Of a DNA stretch of 27,943 nucleotides, positions 16,300 to 25,300 are shown in pieces. The notes below the pieces were generated by a model. The model was not told where the DNA came from, searched no databases, and worked only from the letters and a program-made list of their open reading frames with translations. Where the stretch lies: positions 1 through 27,943 of the forward strand of contig DDSO01000130.1 in assembly GCA_002343425.1 (NCBI GenBank). The letters run 5' to 3'. Position 1 is the stretch's first letter; each line of letters opens with the position of its first letter. Origin of the DNA: Brevundimonas sp. UBA2388 (lineage in GTDB: Bacteria > Pseudomonadota > Alphaproteobacteria > Caulobacterales > Caulobacteraceae). A program made the position numbers and the translations under genes.

Positions 16300-19200
16300 G
16301 TGAAAGCTACTCTTCGCCGCCAGCGACTGCTGGCTTCCACCATCATCTGCGGCGCCGCGCTTTTCTCGGCGGCGGCCCCGGCCCTTGCGCAGGAAGCGAC
16401 GCCTCAGGACGCTGAACTCGACGATGTCATCGTCACCGGTTCGCGCATCCCGCAAACCAACCTCGTCACCACCAGCCCGGTGACGCAGGTCACCGGCGAG
16501 GACATCGACGTCCAGGGCGTGACACGGGTCGAAGACCTGATCTCGCAGCTGCCCCAGGCCTTCGCCGCCCAGAACTCGACCGTCTCGAACGGCGCCACGG
16601 GTACGGCCACGGTTTCGCTGCGCAACCTCGGTTCGTCGCGCACCCTGGTGCTGATCGACGGTCGTCGCATGGGCTACGGCTCGCCGAGAGACGACGCCGC
16701 CGACCTGAACCAGATTCCGGAACAACTGGTCGAGCGTGTTGAAGTCCTGACCGGCGGTGCCTCCGCCGTTTACGGCTCGGACGCTGTCGCCGGCGTCGTC
16801 AACTTCATCATGAAGAAGGACTTCGAAGGTCTGCAGATCGACGCCCAGTATGGCTTCTATCAGCACAACAACGGCTATGACGGCGTGGGCAACCTGCGGA
16901 ACGTCATCGCCGGTCGCGCCGCGACCAACCCGACGCAGTTCGCCCTGCCCGAGGACGAAGTCTCCGACGGTGAGAGCCGCTCGCTGAACGTGACCCTCGG
17001 CGTCTCGTCGCCGGACGGCCGCGGCAACATCATGGCCTACGCCGGCTATCGCAACAACAATGCGATCCTGCAGCGCGACCGCGACTATTCGGCCTGCGCG
17101 ATCGATGGCGGGGCCGGCACCGCGGACTTCGTCTGCGGCGGCTCCAGCACCTCCTTCCCGGGGCGCTTCATTTCGCTGAACACCGGGTCCAATTCGACCG
17201 TCGGCGGAACCGCCGGCGTCGGCACCGGCACCTTCGTGCCCTTCAATGCCGCACTCAACCAGTACAATTACGGCCCGTCGAACTACTACCAGCGACCCGA
17301 CGAGCGTTACACCCTCGGCGCCTTCGGTCGCTATGAAGTCAACGACAAGGCGGAAGTCTTCGCCCAACTGATGTTCTCGGACTATCAGTCGGTGGCGCAG
17401 ATCGCTCCCTCGGGCGCCTTCCTCGGGCCGATCATCACGGTGCAGTGCGCCAACCCGCTGCTGTCGACCCAACAGCGCACCACCATCGGTTGCGCCGGCG
17501 GCGGTCTGGCCGGTTCCGTCGACATGCTGATCGGTCGCCGGAACGTCGAAGGCGGCGGTCGCCAAGACTCGCTCAACTACACCTCCTACCGCGGTGTGGC
17601 CGGGGTTCGCGGCGAGATCACGGACGGCTGGAACTACGATGTGGCCGCCCAGTTCTCGCGTGTTCGCCTCGCACGGACCGCTCTGAACGACTTCTCGAAC
17701 ACGCGTCTCGCCCGTGCGTTTGACGTCGTCGACAGCGACCCGGGCCCCGGCGTTACCGCGACCTGCCGGTCGGTGGTGGACGGGTCGGATCCCACCTGTG
17801 TGCCCTACAACATCTTCGCGCCGGGTGGCGTGACCCAGGCGGCGCTGGACTATGTGCAGATCCCGATGCTCCAGACCGGCGAGACCACCCAGCAGGTCGT
17901 GACCGCCGCCATCACGGGCGACACGGGCTGGTCCATGCCGGCCGCCTCACGCAGCGTTCAGGTCGCGTTCGGTGCCGAGTATCGCCGTGACTACCTCGGT
18001 TCGGTCACGGACAGCGCCTTCGCCACCGGCGACGGGGCAGGCACGGGCGGCGCCACCATCGGTTTCGTCGGTGACACCGAAGTTGCCGAAGTCTTCGGCG
18101 AGATCCAGATCCCGCTCGCAGACGACCAGCCCTGGGCCTATTCGGCCTCGCTGGACGCCGCCTACCGACGTTCGGAGTACGAAAACTTCGGCGCCGACAC
18201 CTACAAGGTCGGGCTCGACTATGCGCCGGTTGAAGACGTCCGCTTCCGCGCCAGCTATTCGCGCGCGGTGCGGGCCCCGAACGTGATCGAACTGTTCACC
18301 GCGCGGGGCTTCAACCTGTTCGACGCGGACTTCGATCCCTGTTCGGCCCCCGGCCGCGCAGCGGAGGGAGCCGGACCGGTTCCAGCAAGCTGCGTGGGCG
18401 CAGGCGCTCACCAGGTGACGGCCGCTGAACGCGACGGAGGTCTGCTCGACAGCCCCGCCGGTCAGTACAACTTCCTTCAGGGCGGCAACGCCAATCTGGA
18501 GCCGGAGTCGGCGGATACCTACACCCTCGGCGTTGTCCTGACGCCGAGCTTCCTGCCTCGCTTCAACCTTTCGATCGACTACTACAGCATTGAGGTCGAA
18601 AACCTCATCGGCCGGATCGGTCCCCTGAACACCCTGGACGCCTGCTACACTGCCGGCAACGCCCTGGCGTGTTCGTTGATCGTGCGCGATGGTGCGACGG
18701 GGGCCCTGTGGCTCAACAACGGCAATGTCATCGACACCAACGTCAACATCGGTGGCCGCAACACCTCGGGCATCGATTTCAACGCCAACTACGGCGTTGA
18801 TCTGGAAGACTGGGGTGCGGCCAACATGGGCTCGCTGCAGTTCTCGTTCGTCGGCACATTGCTGCAGGAACTGGGGACCGACACGGGTCTGGGCTTCGTC
18901 AACAGCGTGTACGACTGCGCGGGCTTCTATGCCAACCAGTGCGACGTCCCGAATCCGGAATGGCGTCACCGTTCGCGCATCACCTGGGCAACACCGTGGG
19001 ATCTCGATATCTCGGGCACCTGGCGTTACTACGGCGAGTCGGAAGTCGCGGTTCTCGGGCCTGACGGCAGCCTGGACAACAGCCCGGCACGCATCGACAA
19101 GGTTCTTGACGACAAGAACTACTTCGACCTGGCCGCTGTTTGGCAGGTGAGGGACACCGTCACACTGCGCGCCGGCGTGAACAACGTGTTTGACAGCGAT

Positions 19201-19308
19201 CCGCCTCTGTCCACCAGCGTCGGCACCGTCGGTAACGGGAACACCTATCCGCAGCTGTATGACTCGAACGGCCGCTACTTCTTCTTCGGTGTCACCGCCA
19301 ACTTCTAG
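16300..19308 (+). CDS. TonB-dependent outer-membrane receptor
   Basis: A 1002-residue receptor for energised uptake of an unknown substrate across the outer membrane. A signal peptide (residues 1-30, ending PALA before QEA) is followed by a TonB-box-like DDVIVTGSRI (41-50). Then comes a plug domain with LRNLGSSRTLVLIDGRR and EVLTGGASAVYGSDAVAGVVNF, and a long beta-barrel ending in aromatic F (GVTANF). The start is GTG 16300 with AGGAG at 16286-16290; an upstream TTG at 16264 would spoil the signal peptide. A strong terminator follows at 19331. It is related in architecture to the receptor at 22389. No dedicated transport or hydrolase gene adjoins it, so the ligand cannot be inferred. Confidence 0.95.
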   Translation: MKATLRRQRLLASTIICGAALFSAAAPALAQEATPQDAELDDVIVTGSRIPQTNLVTTSPVTQVTGEDIDVQGVTRVEDLISQLPQAFAAQNSTVSNGATGTATVSLRNLGSSRTLVLIDGRRMGYGSPRDDAADLNQIPEQLVERVEVLTGGASAVYGSDAVAGVVNFIMKKDFEGLQIDAQYGFYQHNNGYDGVGNLRNVIAGRAATNPTQFALPEDEVSDGESRSLNVTLGVSSPDGRGNIMAYAGYRNNNAILQRDRDYSACAIDGGAGTADFVCGGSSTSFPGRFISLNTGSNSTVGGTAGVGTGTFVPFNAALNQYNYGPSNYYQRPDERYTLGAFGRYEVNDKAEVFAQLMFSDYQSVAQIAPSGAFLGPIITVQCANPLLSTQQRTTIGCAGGGLAGSVDMLIGRRNVEGGGRQDSLNYTSYRGVAGVRGEITDGWNYDVAAQFSRVRLARTALNDFSNTRLARAFDVVDSDPGPGVTATCRSVVDGSDPTCVPYNIFAPGGVTQAALDYVQIPMLQTGETTQQVVTAAITGDTGWSMPAASRSVQVAFGAEYRRDYLGSVTDSAFATGDGAGTGGATIGFVGDTEVAEVFGEIQIPLADDQPWAYSASLDAAYRRSEYENFGADTYKVGLDYAPVEDVRFRASYSRAVRAPNVIELFTARGFNLFDADFDPCSAPGRAAEGAGPVPASCVGAGAHQVTAAERDGGLLDSPAGQYNFLQGGNANLEPESADTYTLGVVLTPSFLPRFNLSIDYYSIEVENLIGRIGPLNTLDACYTAGNALACSLIVRDGATGALWLNNGNVIDTNVNIGGRNTSGIDFNANYGVDLEDWGAANMGSLQFSFVGTLLQELGTDTGLGFVNSVYDCAGFYANQCDVPNPEWRHRSRITWATPWDLDISGTWRYYGESEVAVLGPDGSLDNSPARIDKVLDDKNYFDLAAVWQVRDTVTLRAGVNNVFDSDPPLSTSVGTVGNGNTYPQLYDSNGRYFFFGVTANF

Positions 19309-19330
19309 GGCCTGACGTCGAGAACATTCG

Positions 19331-19362
19331 GGGCGGCGGATCTTCGGGTCCGCCGCCCTTTT
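19331..19362 (+). terminator. intrinsic terminator of the first receptor gene
   Basis: A perfect 10-bp stem, GGGCGGCGGA (19331-19340) with TCCGCCGCCC (19349-19358), encloses an 8-base loop and is followed by TTTT. It begins 22 bases after the receptor stop. Confidence 0.85.
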
Positions 19363-19445
19363 GGTCTCGCGGGCGGAGCGCCGTGAGTGGTCGCGTCAGC
19401 GGTGGGTTGTGAGCCGGGTGAGCGGGACCGACGAACGCCTGTTCG

Positions 19446-20048
19446 CTAGCCCTTACCGGGATCTCTGGGGGGAGGCGTGAGGGGCGCCATCAGCCAGTGG
19501 AAAACGACAGGCGGATTACTGTCCCCGGCCTGGTCGCGCCACAGAAGGTCCGCGATCTCCTCGAGCTTGGTATTCACCTTCTCGAGAGTCTGTGGACTGG
19601 GGGTGCAGACCACCCGAAGAAATCCAAGGTTACGGGTCGGGCCCGCCACATCACGGTCGGCTGAGCTGAGCCCGTGGCGGAAGTCCCGGTCCATCTGCCG
19701 CGTCAGCCCCGCGACAATTTCCGTCATGAGATCGTCGTTCGCCGGATCCTCAAGCGCCGCGCCGAGGCGGATCCGTCGGGACACGGTGTCGTAGAGTTGC
19801 TCGCGCTTCCGGCGGACAGTGCGATGCCCCGCCTCCACAACGATCTTGCCCTCCACCAGCTGGCGCATGTGGTGATAGAGCGCCGGCGGCTGAGCCCCGA
19901 GCATTTCGGCGAGCTCACGGATCGATAGCGGTCCCGAGGCGGCCAGACGGTCCACGATGTCATGTCGGCGCGGGCTCTTCGCCAGTCGGAGTTGCTCCCT
20001 GCTCATGACCCAAAGGGTCTCGTCCGAATCTTCCTTCCTGGTGCTCAT
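19446..20048 (-). CDS. winged-helix (ArsR-like) transcriptional regulator
   Basis: A 200-residue DNA-binding protein. An N-terminal winged helix-turn-helix (about 20-85) contains SIRELAEMLGAQPPALYHHMRQL, the usual form of the HTH_20/ArsR-type domain. The C-terminal 110 residues are helical, without the metal-binding cysteines of classical ArsR sensors, and end in a Pro-rich tail. The start ATG 20048 gives a GAAGG site about 8-12 bases upstream. It converges on the first receptor and diverges from the 75-aa protein gene; the dyad-rich region between 20049 and 20363 could be its operator. The target and signal are unknown. Confidence 0.82.
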   Translation of the reverse strand: MSTRKEDSDETLWVMSREQLRLAKSPRRHDIVDRLAASGPLSIRELAEMLGAQPPALYHHMRQLVEGKIVVEAGHRTVRRKREQLYDTVSRRIRLGAALEDPANDDLMTEIVAGLTRQMDRDFRHGLSSADRDVAGPTRNLGFLRVVCTPSPQTLEKVNTKLEEIADLLWRDQAGDSNPPVVFHWLMAPLTPPPRDPGKG

Positions 20049-20363
20049 GAACAGCCCTTCAAAACGCGGCTTGGCGGCTTGACTGAGGCCAAGGTGCTTG
20101 CCTCGCGTCTGTCACATTTGCAAACCGGCAACTACAAAATTCGCCGGAACGCCCGGCATGGCTGGTTCCAGGGGGCGATCTCTTATTAAAAAAAAGTCAC
20201 TGGAATAAATACTAACTTGCGTCATGATCGGAGTCACGATCATTCCAGTTGGTACGCTTGCACAGGCCTTTTCCATGGACTCAGTCCCACGCTCCCTTGG
20301 TCCGGACCGGCGCTGGCGTCGGTTCAGCACAGCGCAATCCCGCGCCGGGAGGGAGTGCGCGAC
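20049..20363. other. 315-base divergent intergenic region, AT-rich core with nested dyads
   Basis: No gene is visible. It separates the minus-strand winged-helix regulator from the plus-strand 75-aa protein. The centre (about 20181-20250) is distinctly AT-richer than its surroundings and includes an A8 run near 20188-20195 and the inverted repeats listed separately. It must hold both divergent promoters. Confidence 0.55.
20199..20249. promoter_or_regulatory. nested inverted repeats, candidate operator
   Basis: ACTGGAAT (20199-20206) pairs with ATTCCAGT (20242-20249), a perfect 8-bp inverted repeat with a 35-base gap. Inside it lies ATGATCG-gagtca-CGATCAT (20224-20243), a perfect 7-bp dyad with a 6-base gap. 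The inner dyad has the size of a dimeric helix-turn-helix binding site. The flanking regulator genes (winged-helix at 19446, MarR-like at 20581) are candidate binders (inference). Confidence 0.5.
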
Positions 20364-20591
20364 ATGAGACTGCGGGCGATCATCACCATCGACATTGATG
20401 CAGCCGACTTTGTCGACGCGGCGGACCACCAGCGGCGCATCGAATCCCTGCTGGGCGCCATGCGCGACAGCTACGCGGACGCGGCACTCGAGTTTCGGGA
20501 ACGACGGCAGGTGCGTCGTGGCATGTCGCCTGGCCATCCGGCCGTCGGCAGGCTCTCCAGCACGGGAAAGCTGAACTCCTATGTCGACTGA
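20364..20591 (+). CDS. small conserved-looking protein of unknown function (75 aa)
   Basis: A 75-residue soluble protein with no family I can name. The N-terminus reads MRLRAIITIDIDAADFVDAADHQRRIE, an alternating strand then helix as in small alpha/beta domains, followed by a charged helix with EFRERRQVRRG and a polar tail. ATG 20364 has a strong GGGAGGGAG ribosome site. Its 3' end overlaps the MarR-like gene start by 11 bases, so the two are coupled. Similar short proteins next to MarR-like genes occur in related alphaproteobacteria as far as I recall; this is unverified. Confidence 0.7.
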   Translation: MRLRAIITIDIDAADFVDAADHQRRIESLLGAMRDSYADAALEFRERRQVRRGMSPGHPAVGRLSSTGKLNSYVD

Positions 20592-21165
20592 AGCCATGAC
20601 AGGGTTCGGAGCCAGCCGCCGAAGAGACACGGTCCTCGCCGCCGTCGAGACTTTCCGCGCCCTGGACATGGGCATCAACGTGTCCAACATCCTGGTCTTT
20701 CTCTATGTCGCGGAAAACGAAGGCATAAGCGTCACGGAGCTGGCGACCATCAGCGGCCTGACGAAGCCGACGGCCTCACGCTCTATTCGGGCGCTGACGC
20801 CGAGGGGATCACGCTGGGCCCTTCCGCCCTATCTGGGTCTGGTCGAACTCTGCGCCCAGGGCCCCGCGCGAAACTCCAAGACCATACGGTTGACCCGGCA
20901 GGGCAGGGACCTGTGCGCCAGGATCGACCGCCTGATCTCCAACCCGGTCCGGATCTGCGCGGGAGAAGGGCGGGATGTCTCACTGCCCGACGTCAGCGAG
21001 GCCGTCGCCAGGCGGGGCGGACCGGATGCCGCTTTCCTGGATTGGACCGGGCCCTGCATCGACCCCACCAGAGGCCCGCAGCTGTCTGCTCCCAGTGCGC
21101 CGGGCGGTTCAGCTTCCTGGCAATTCCCACTCCCCGGCGACCGCGCGCGGGCGGCGGCTTCGTGA
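20581..21165 (+). CDS. MarR-like winged-helix transcriptional regulator
   Basis: A 194-residue protein with a central winged helix-turn-helix. Visible are VSNILVFLYVAENEG (about 34-48), the helix-turn-helix ISVTELATISGLTKPTASRS (49-68), a wing near 72-105 (ending NSKTIRLTRQGRD) and a following helix LCARIDRLIS. This order is that of MarR-type proteins, but the flanking dimerisation helices are short. The last 70 residues are Pro/Gly-rich and probably disordered. It overlaps the 75-aa protein gene and precedes the OmpR-type regulator by 3 bases, so the three form one operon upstream of the second receptor. Confidence 0.78.
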   Translation: MSTEAMTGFGASRRRDTVLAAVETFRALDMGINVSNILVFLYVAENEGISVTELATISGLTKPTASRSIRALTPRGSRWALPPYLGLVELCAQGPARNSKTIRLTRQGRDLCARIDRLISNPVRICAGEGRDVSLPDVSEAVARRGGPDAAFLDWTGPCIDPTRGPQLSAPSAPGGSASWQFPLPGDRARAAAS

Positions 21166-21168
21166 AGT

Positions 21169-21996
21169 ATGAATGCAATGACCAGCCAGACAATTTCCAG
21201 ACAGTTCGAAGAGCTCGATCCGGGCGTGCTTGTGGTCTGCGGCGATGAAGGCGAACGGTTGCAAATCTGCGACCTGCTGGAGACCGAGGGCTTCCTGGCG
21301 CGCGGGGTCGAAACCGGAGCGGAAGCGGAAGTCGCCCTTCGACTTGAAGACGCCGACCTGATCATTCTCGATGGGCGGTTGCGCGACGGCGGGGCCATGG
21401 CCGTCTGCCGCAGACTGGCGGTTTCATATGCCGCCCCGATCATCATGATCTCGGACAGCGCTGACGTAACCGACCGTGTCATCGCCCTGGAGGTCGGGGC
21501 CGATGATCTGCTGAGTCGCCCCTTCAACAGCCGGGAACTGCTCGCGAGAGCGCGTGCATTGGTCCGGCGCTCGAGAGCGCTGCTCAATGCCCGTATCCTT
21601 GGCATGGATGGCGGCCGCCAGCGGGTTCGCGGAGCGCAATCGTGGCGCATCGACGCCATAACGCGGAAACTGACGGGCCCCACAGGCGACACCGCGGTGC
21701 TCACGCCGGGCGAAGTGGCTCTGCTCTACGTGTTTCTGGCTCGGCCGGGCCAGCCTGTGACGGGCGAAATCGCGGCCGAAGAACTCCCCGGCCTGTCGGC
21801 CAATCATTTCCGTACGTCGATCGTCCGGCTTCGCCGCAAGATGATGAAGGCGGGCCTGGAGGCCGACACGGTGAAGACGCTGCGCTCCGGCGGGTATTTC
21901 ATGGAAGAGGATGTCGCCGCCCTGTGCGCCGGGTCGCAGGGCTTCGCCGCTTCCTCGCGTCAGATGAGCGAGGTTGACCGGTCGCCGGCATTGTGA
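21169..21996 (+). CDS. OmpR-type response regulator with atypical receiver domain
   Basis: A 275-residue protein. The receiver domain (about 19-133) is followed by a C-terminal winged helix (about 157-250) with VLTPGEVALLYVFL and a recognition region ending TLRSGGYFMEED. In the receiver, the phosphoacceptor aspartate D68 (IILDGRL) and the switch Ser S95 (MISDSAD) are present. The acidic pair that normally binds Mg2+ is replaced by C24-G25, and the conserved lysine is R117 (SRPFN). No histidine kinase gene is nearby. It could act without phosphorylation. The 392-base gap after it leads to the second receptor, which is its most likely target (inference). Confidence 0.88.
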   Translation: MNAMTSQTISRQFEELDPGVLVVCGDEGERLQICDLLETEGFLARGVETGAEAEVALRLEDADLIILDGRLRDGGAMAVCRRLAVSYAAPIIMISDSADVTDRVIALEVGADDLLSRPFNSRELLARARALVRRSRALLNARILGMDGGRQRVRGAQSWRIDAITRKLTGPTGDTAVLTPGEVALLYVFLARPGQPVTGEIAAEELPGLSANHFRTSIVRLRRKMMKAGLEADTVKTLRSGGYFMEEDVAALCAGSQGFAASSRQMSEVDRSPAL

Positions 21997-22388
21997 CCGC
22001 TGCCCGACAGGAGACGGGCCCAGCTGTTCGACGTCGCGGATATAGCGACCCGCGGCGGGACCGAGCCGGCGCACGGGGAGCCCGCCGTCGAGCGTGCCGA
22101 GCCTCTGTCGAACCGCCCCCGACTTCGCAAGCCTGCCGGCTGGACTGGAACGCCGGCATCCGGGTTGGGCAAGAACATTGAGCGACTTGTGCGCGATCAC
22201 TTGTGCAAGTTTGCAACAACTATCCAATTTGATAGCTAACTATACCGTAGTTGTTACAGTGTAGAACATGTGACCGGGCTGCCTCGTCTGTCGTTCTAAT
22301 GACAAACAAGGGACACAAACTCTTTGGTCAGTCATGTTTGCTGTGTAGCCTGCTCCATCACTTCGCAGCGAAGTTAGGGGAGTTTGAA
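21997..22388. other. 392-base intergenic region upstream of the second receptor
   Basis: No gene is visible. The first 180 bases are GC-rich; from about 22185 the sequence becomes AT-rich and holds the repeats and promoter-like elements listed separately. The leader from about 22260 to the TTG start has no obvious riboswitch fold that I can recognise. Confidence 0.5.
22185..22258 (+). promoter_or_regulatory. repeat-rich promoter region of the second receptor
   Basis: ACTTGTGC occurs as a direct repeat (22185-22192 and 22199-22206, 14-base period), and the second copy is part of the dyad ACTTG-tg-CAAGT (22199-22210). AACAACTA (22215-22222) and TAGTTGTT (22248-22255) form an 8-bp inverted repeat around TTGCAA (22211-22216)-N18-GCTAAC (22235-22240). 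GCTAACTAT and TTGTTACA are shared with the first receptor's upstream region. The arrangement suggests a regulated promoter flanked by operators. Confidence 0.45.
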
Positions 22389-25300
22389 TTGGCTAGAAAC
22401 AAATCCGGTCTTCTGGGAACGTCGATGCTGTGCGGGGTCGCCGCACTCGCCATCACCAGTCCGGCCTTCGCCCAGGATCAGCTCCCGGGCGTCAACGTTC
22501 AGGGTCAGTCCGACCAGGAGGCCACCGAGATCGACGAGGTCGTCGTCACCGGTTCGCGCATCCGTCGTGACCCGACCAACGCCCCGACCCCGCTGATCCA
22601 GATCACGGGCGAGCAGCTCCTGACCACTGGCCAGTCGACGGTGATCGACTATCTGGCGACCATGCCGGCCCTGTCGAGCTCAGTGGTTCCGTCGGACACC
22701 ACCGGTTCGAACCTGAACGACGGTGGTCTGTCGTTCGCCAACCTGCGCTCGCTTGGCGCCGGTCGCACCCTGGTTCTCGTTGACGGCCGCCGGCATGTCG
22801 GCTCCCAGCAGGGCAACCTGGCGGTGGACATCGACTCCATTCCGCGCCTTCTGATCCAGAGCATTGAGATCGTCACCGGCGGCGCCTCTTCGGTCTACGG
22901 CGCCGACGCCGTCTCGGGCGTGCTGAACTTCCAGCTGCGCCGTGACTTTGAAGGCCTCGAGATCGACGCCAACTACGGCATGATCAACCAGGACGGCCAG
23001 GCCAACAAACGCATCTCGGCCCTGGCCGGCATCAACCTGTTTGACGACCGGCTGAACCTGTACGCCTTCGGCGAGTACGAAGACATCGATGAGGTCCAGA
23101 GCCTCGACATCGACTGGCTCGAAGACGCGCATGCCCTCGTCGGAGTCGACGCCGATCCGACCTCGGCGGTCAATGATGGCGTGATCGACAACCGGCTGTT
23201 CCGCAATCTGACGACCCTGTCGCGTCCGCGCTGGGGTCAGACCACACTGGCCAATTCGCAGCGTCCCAGCCCGCTGAACGATCCCGATGTGCCGCTGGCC
23301 AGCTGTACCGCGCTGACCAGCGCAAACTGCTACAGCCTCGACCCCACCAAGACCTACGTCTACGAGGGCAACACCGCCCGCCTGGCCAATTTCGGTCAGC
23401 GGGTCGGCAACGTCGGCTCCAACCGCACCTTTAACATCGGCGGCGATGGTGAAAACCCGAACAACTTCGGTCAGGTAAGCCGCGTTCCCGAGTCGACCTC
23501 GCAGCGCTACCAGGTCGGCGCCAATTTCGCTCTGCTGGATAACGTCGATCTGAGCGTCGAATACAAGATGGTCGAGGAGGATACCTTCGACATCGGTCAA
23601 CCCGTCTTCTTCGACATCTTCCTGAACGACGGCTCCTACCTCTCGACCTGGACCAACCCGATGCGGGCCCTGAACCAGTTCGATCTGCGCTACACCGACA
23701 ACGCCTTCCTGCCCCAGAACGTGAAGGATGCGATCACAGCCAACACGGTCACCAACTGGACGGCCAACGCCAACACGGAGGGTACGGCGGCGACGACAAC
23801 GGCCCGCCAGTGGGCGCGCCACGTGCTGTTCGGCCCGGATCGCAGCCAGGACAACCACCGCGAAGTGAATCGCCTTGTCGTGGCCCTGGGGGGTGACTTC
23901 GACCAGATCGCCTTCATCAGGAATATCGACTGGGATCTGTCGTACACCGCCGGCGAGGCCACCAACGCGAATATCGAACGCGGTGTCGATGCCCAGCGCT
24001 TCGCCCTGGCCGCCGACGCCGTCGTCGACACCGCTGGCGTCGTCAATGGCCGTCCCGGCGAGATCGTTTGCCGCGCCCGTCGGATCGAGCGGTCGGGTGT
24101 CGGCGACCTCGACGATTACGTCCGCGGCGTCTTCGGCGGTCGCACCGCCTACAACAACGCGGCATTCAAGGCCGCGGTCGACAACTGCGTCCCGCTGAAT
24201 GTGTTCGGCGCCGGCAACCAGAGCCAGGCGGCGCTGGACTATGTCGATGCGGCGATCACCGTCACCCACGTTAACGAACAGGAACAGGCGGTTGCGGCGA
24301 TCTCCGGCCAGCTCTGGGACTTCTGGGGCGCCGGTGCGATCGGCATCGCCGTCGGCGCTGAACACCGGCGTGAGTTCACGGAAGGGGTCGGCCGCACCGC
24401 CGGCACCGGTGACCGCCTGCTGTTCCTTAACACGGGCGCGGACTTCGCCGGGGCGGAGTATACATCGGACGAGTGGTTCGCCGAGGCGTCCATTCCCTTG
24501 TTCCGCGACAGCTGGCTGGGCGAATACGCCGAACTGAGCGGATCGTACCGTCAGTTCGACTACTCGACCGCCGGCGAGGGCGACGTCTATGGCGTTAACC
24601 TGGTCTGGCGTCCGATCGGGGACATCACGTTCAAGACCAGCCTCAACACCTCGTTCCGCGCGCCGAACCTGAATGAAAATTTCTCACCCTTCAACCAGAC
24701 TTTCGGCAACAACCTGGTCGATCCCTGCACCACCAATGACATTGCGCTGCAGACGGCCGAGATCCGGACGAACCGCATCGCCAACTGCCAGGCCCTCCTC
24801 GCTGCCTACAATGCGGCCAATGGCACGACGCTCGCCTTCGACTTCGCCGGGCTGACTCCGGGCAATGGGGACGACTTCGTTCTCCCGGCAGGCGGTGGCC
24901 GCACCTACGCATCGGGCATTGCCGGTGTTCTTGGCGGCAACCCCGCTCTCGAGCCCGAAGAATCGGAGAGCTTCACCTTCTCGACGGTCCTTCAGCCGCG
25001 CTTCATTCCCAACCTCACGGTCGTCCTCGACTACTATGAGATCAAGATTGAGAATGTGATCGCCAACCCGCTGGTCGGCGAAATCGCCGCCAACTGCGTC
25101 AACGGCCCGACCCTCAATCCGACGGCCTGCAACCTCATCTTCCGGAGGAACCCCGGGATCCCCTTCGGCATCGGGGCGCCTAACGGAGACCCGGTCGGCG
25201 GGTTTATCCAGGCGCCGCTCAACTATGCTGCGCTGCAGACGCGCGGCCTGGACTTCCAGGCGCGTTACTCGCTGGACACCGAAGAGGTGTTCGGCCGCAA

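Noticed and set aside
16225..17565. 446-codon minus-strand frame opposite the first receptor
   Set aside because: Shadow frame of the receptor, extending into its promoter, without recognisable features.
21997..22030. GCCCG/CGGGC hairpin after the OmpR-type regulator as a terminator
   Set aside because: Only a 5-bp stem without a T-run; too weak to claim in a high-GC sequence.
22680..24365. 561-codon open frame on the minus strand inside the second receptor
   Set aside because: It is a GC-driven shadow of the receptor frame, with no domain pattern or ribosome site; the plus-strand receptor is unambiguous.
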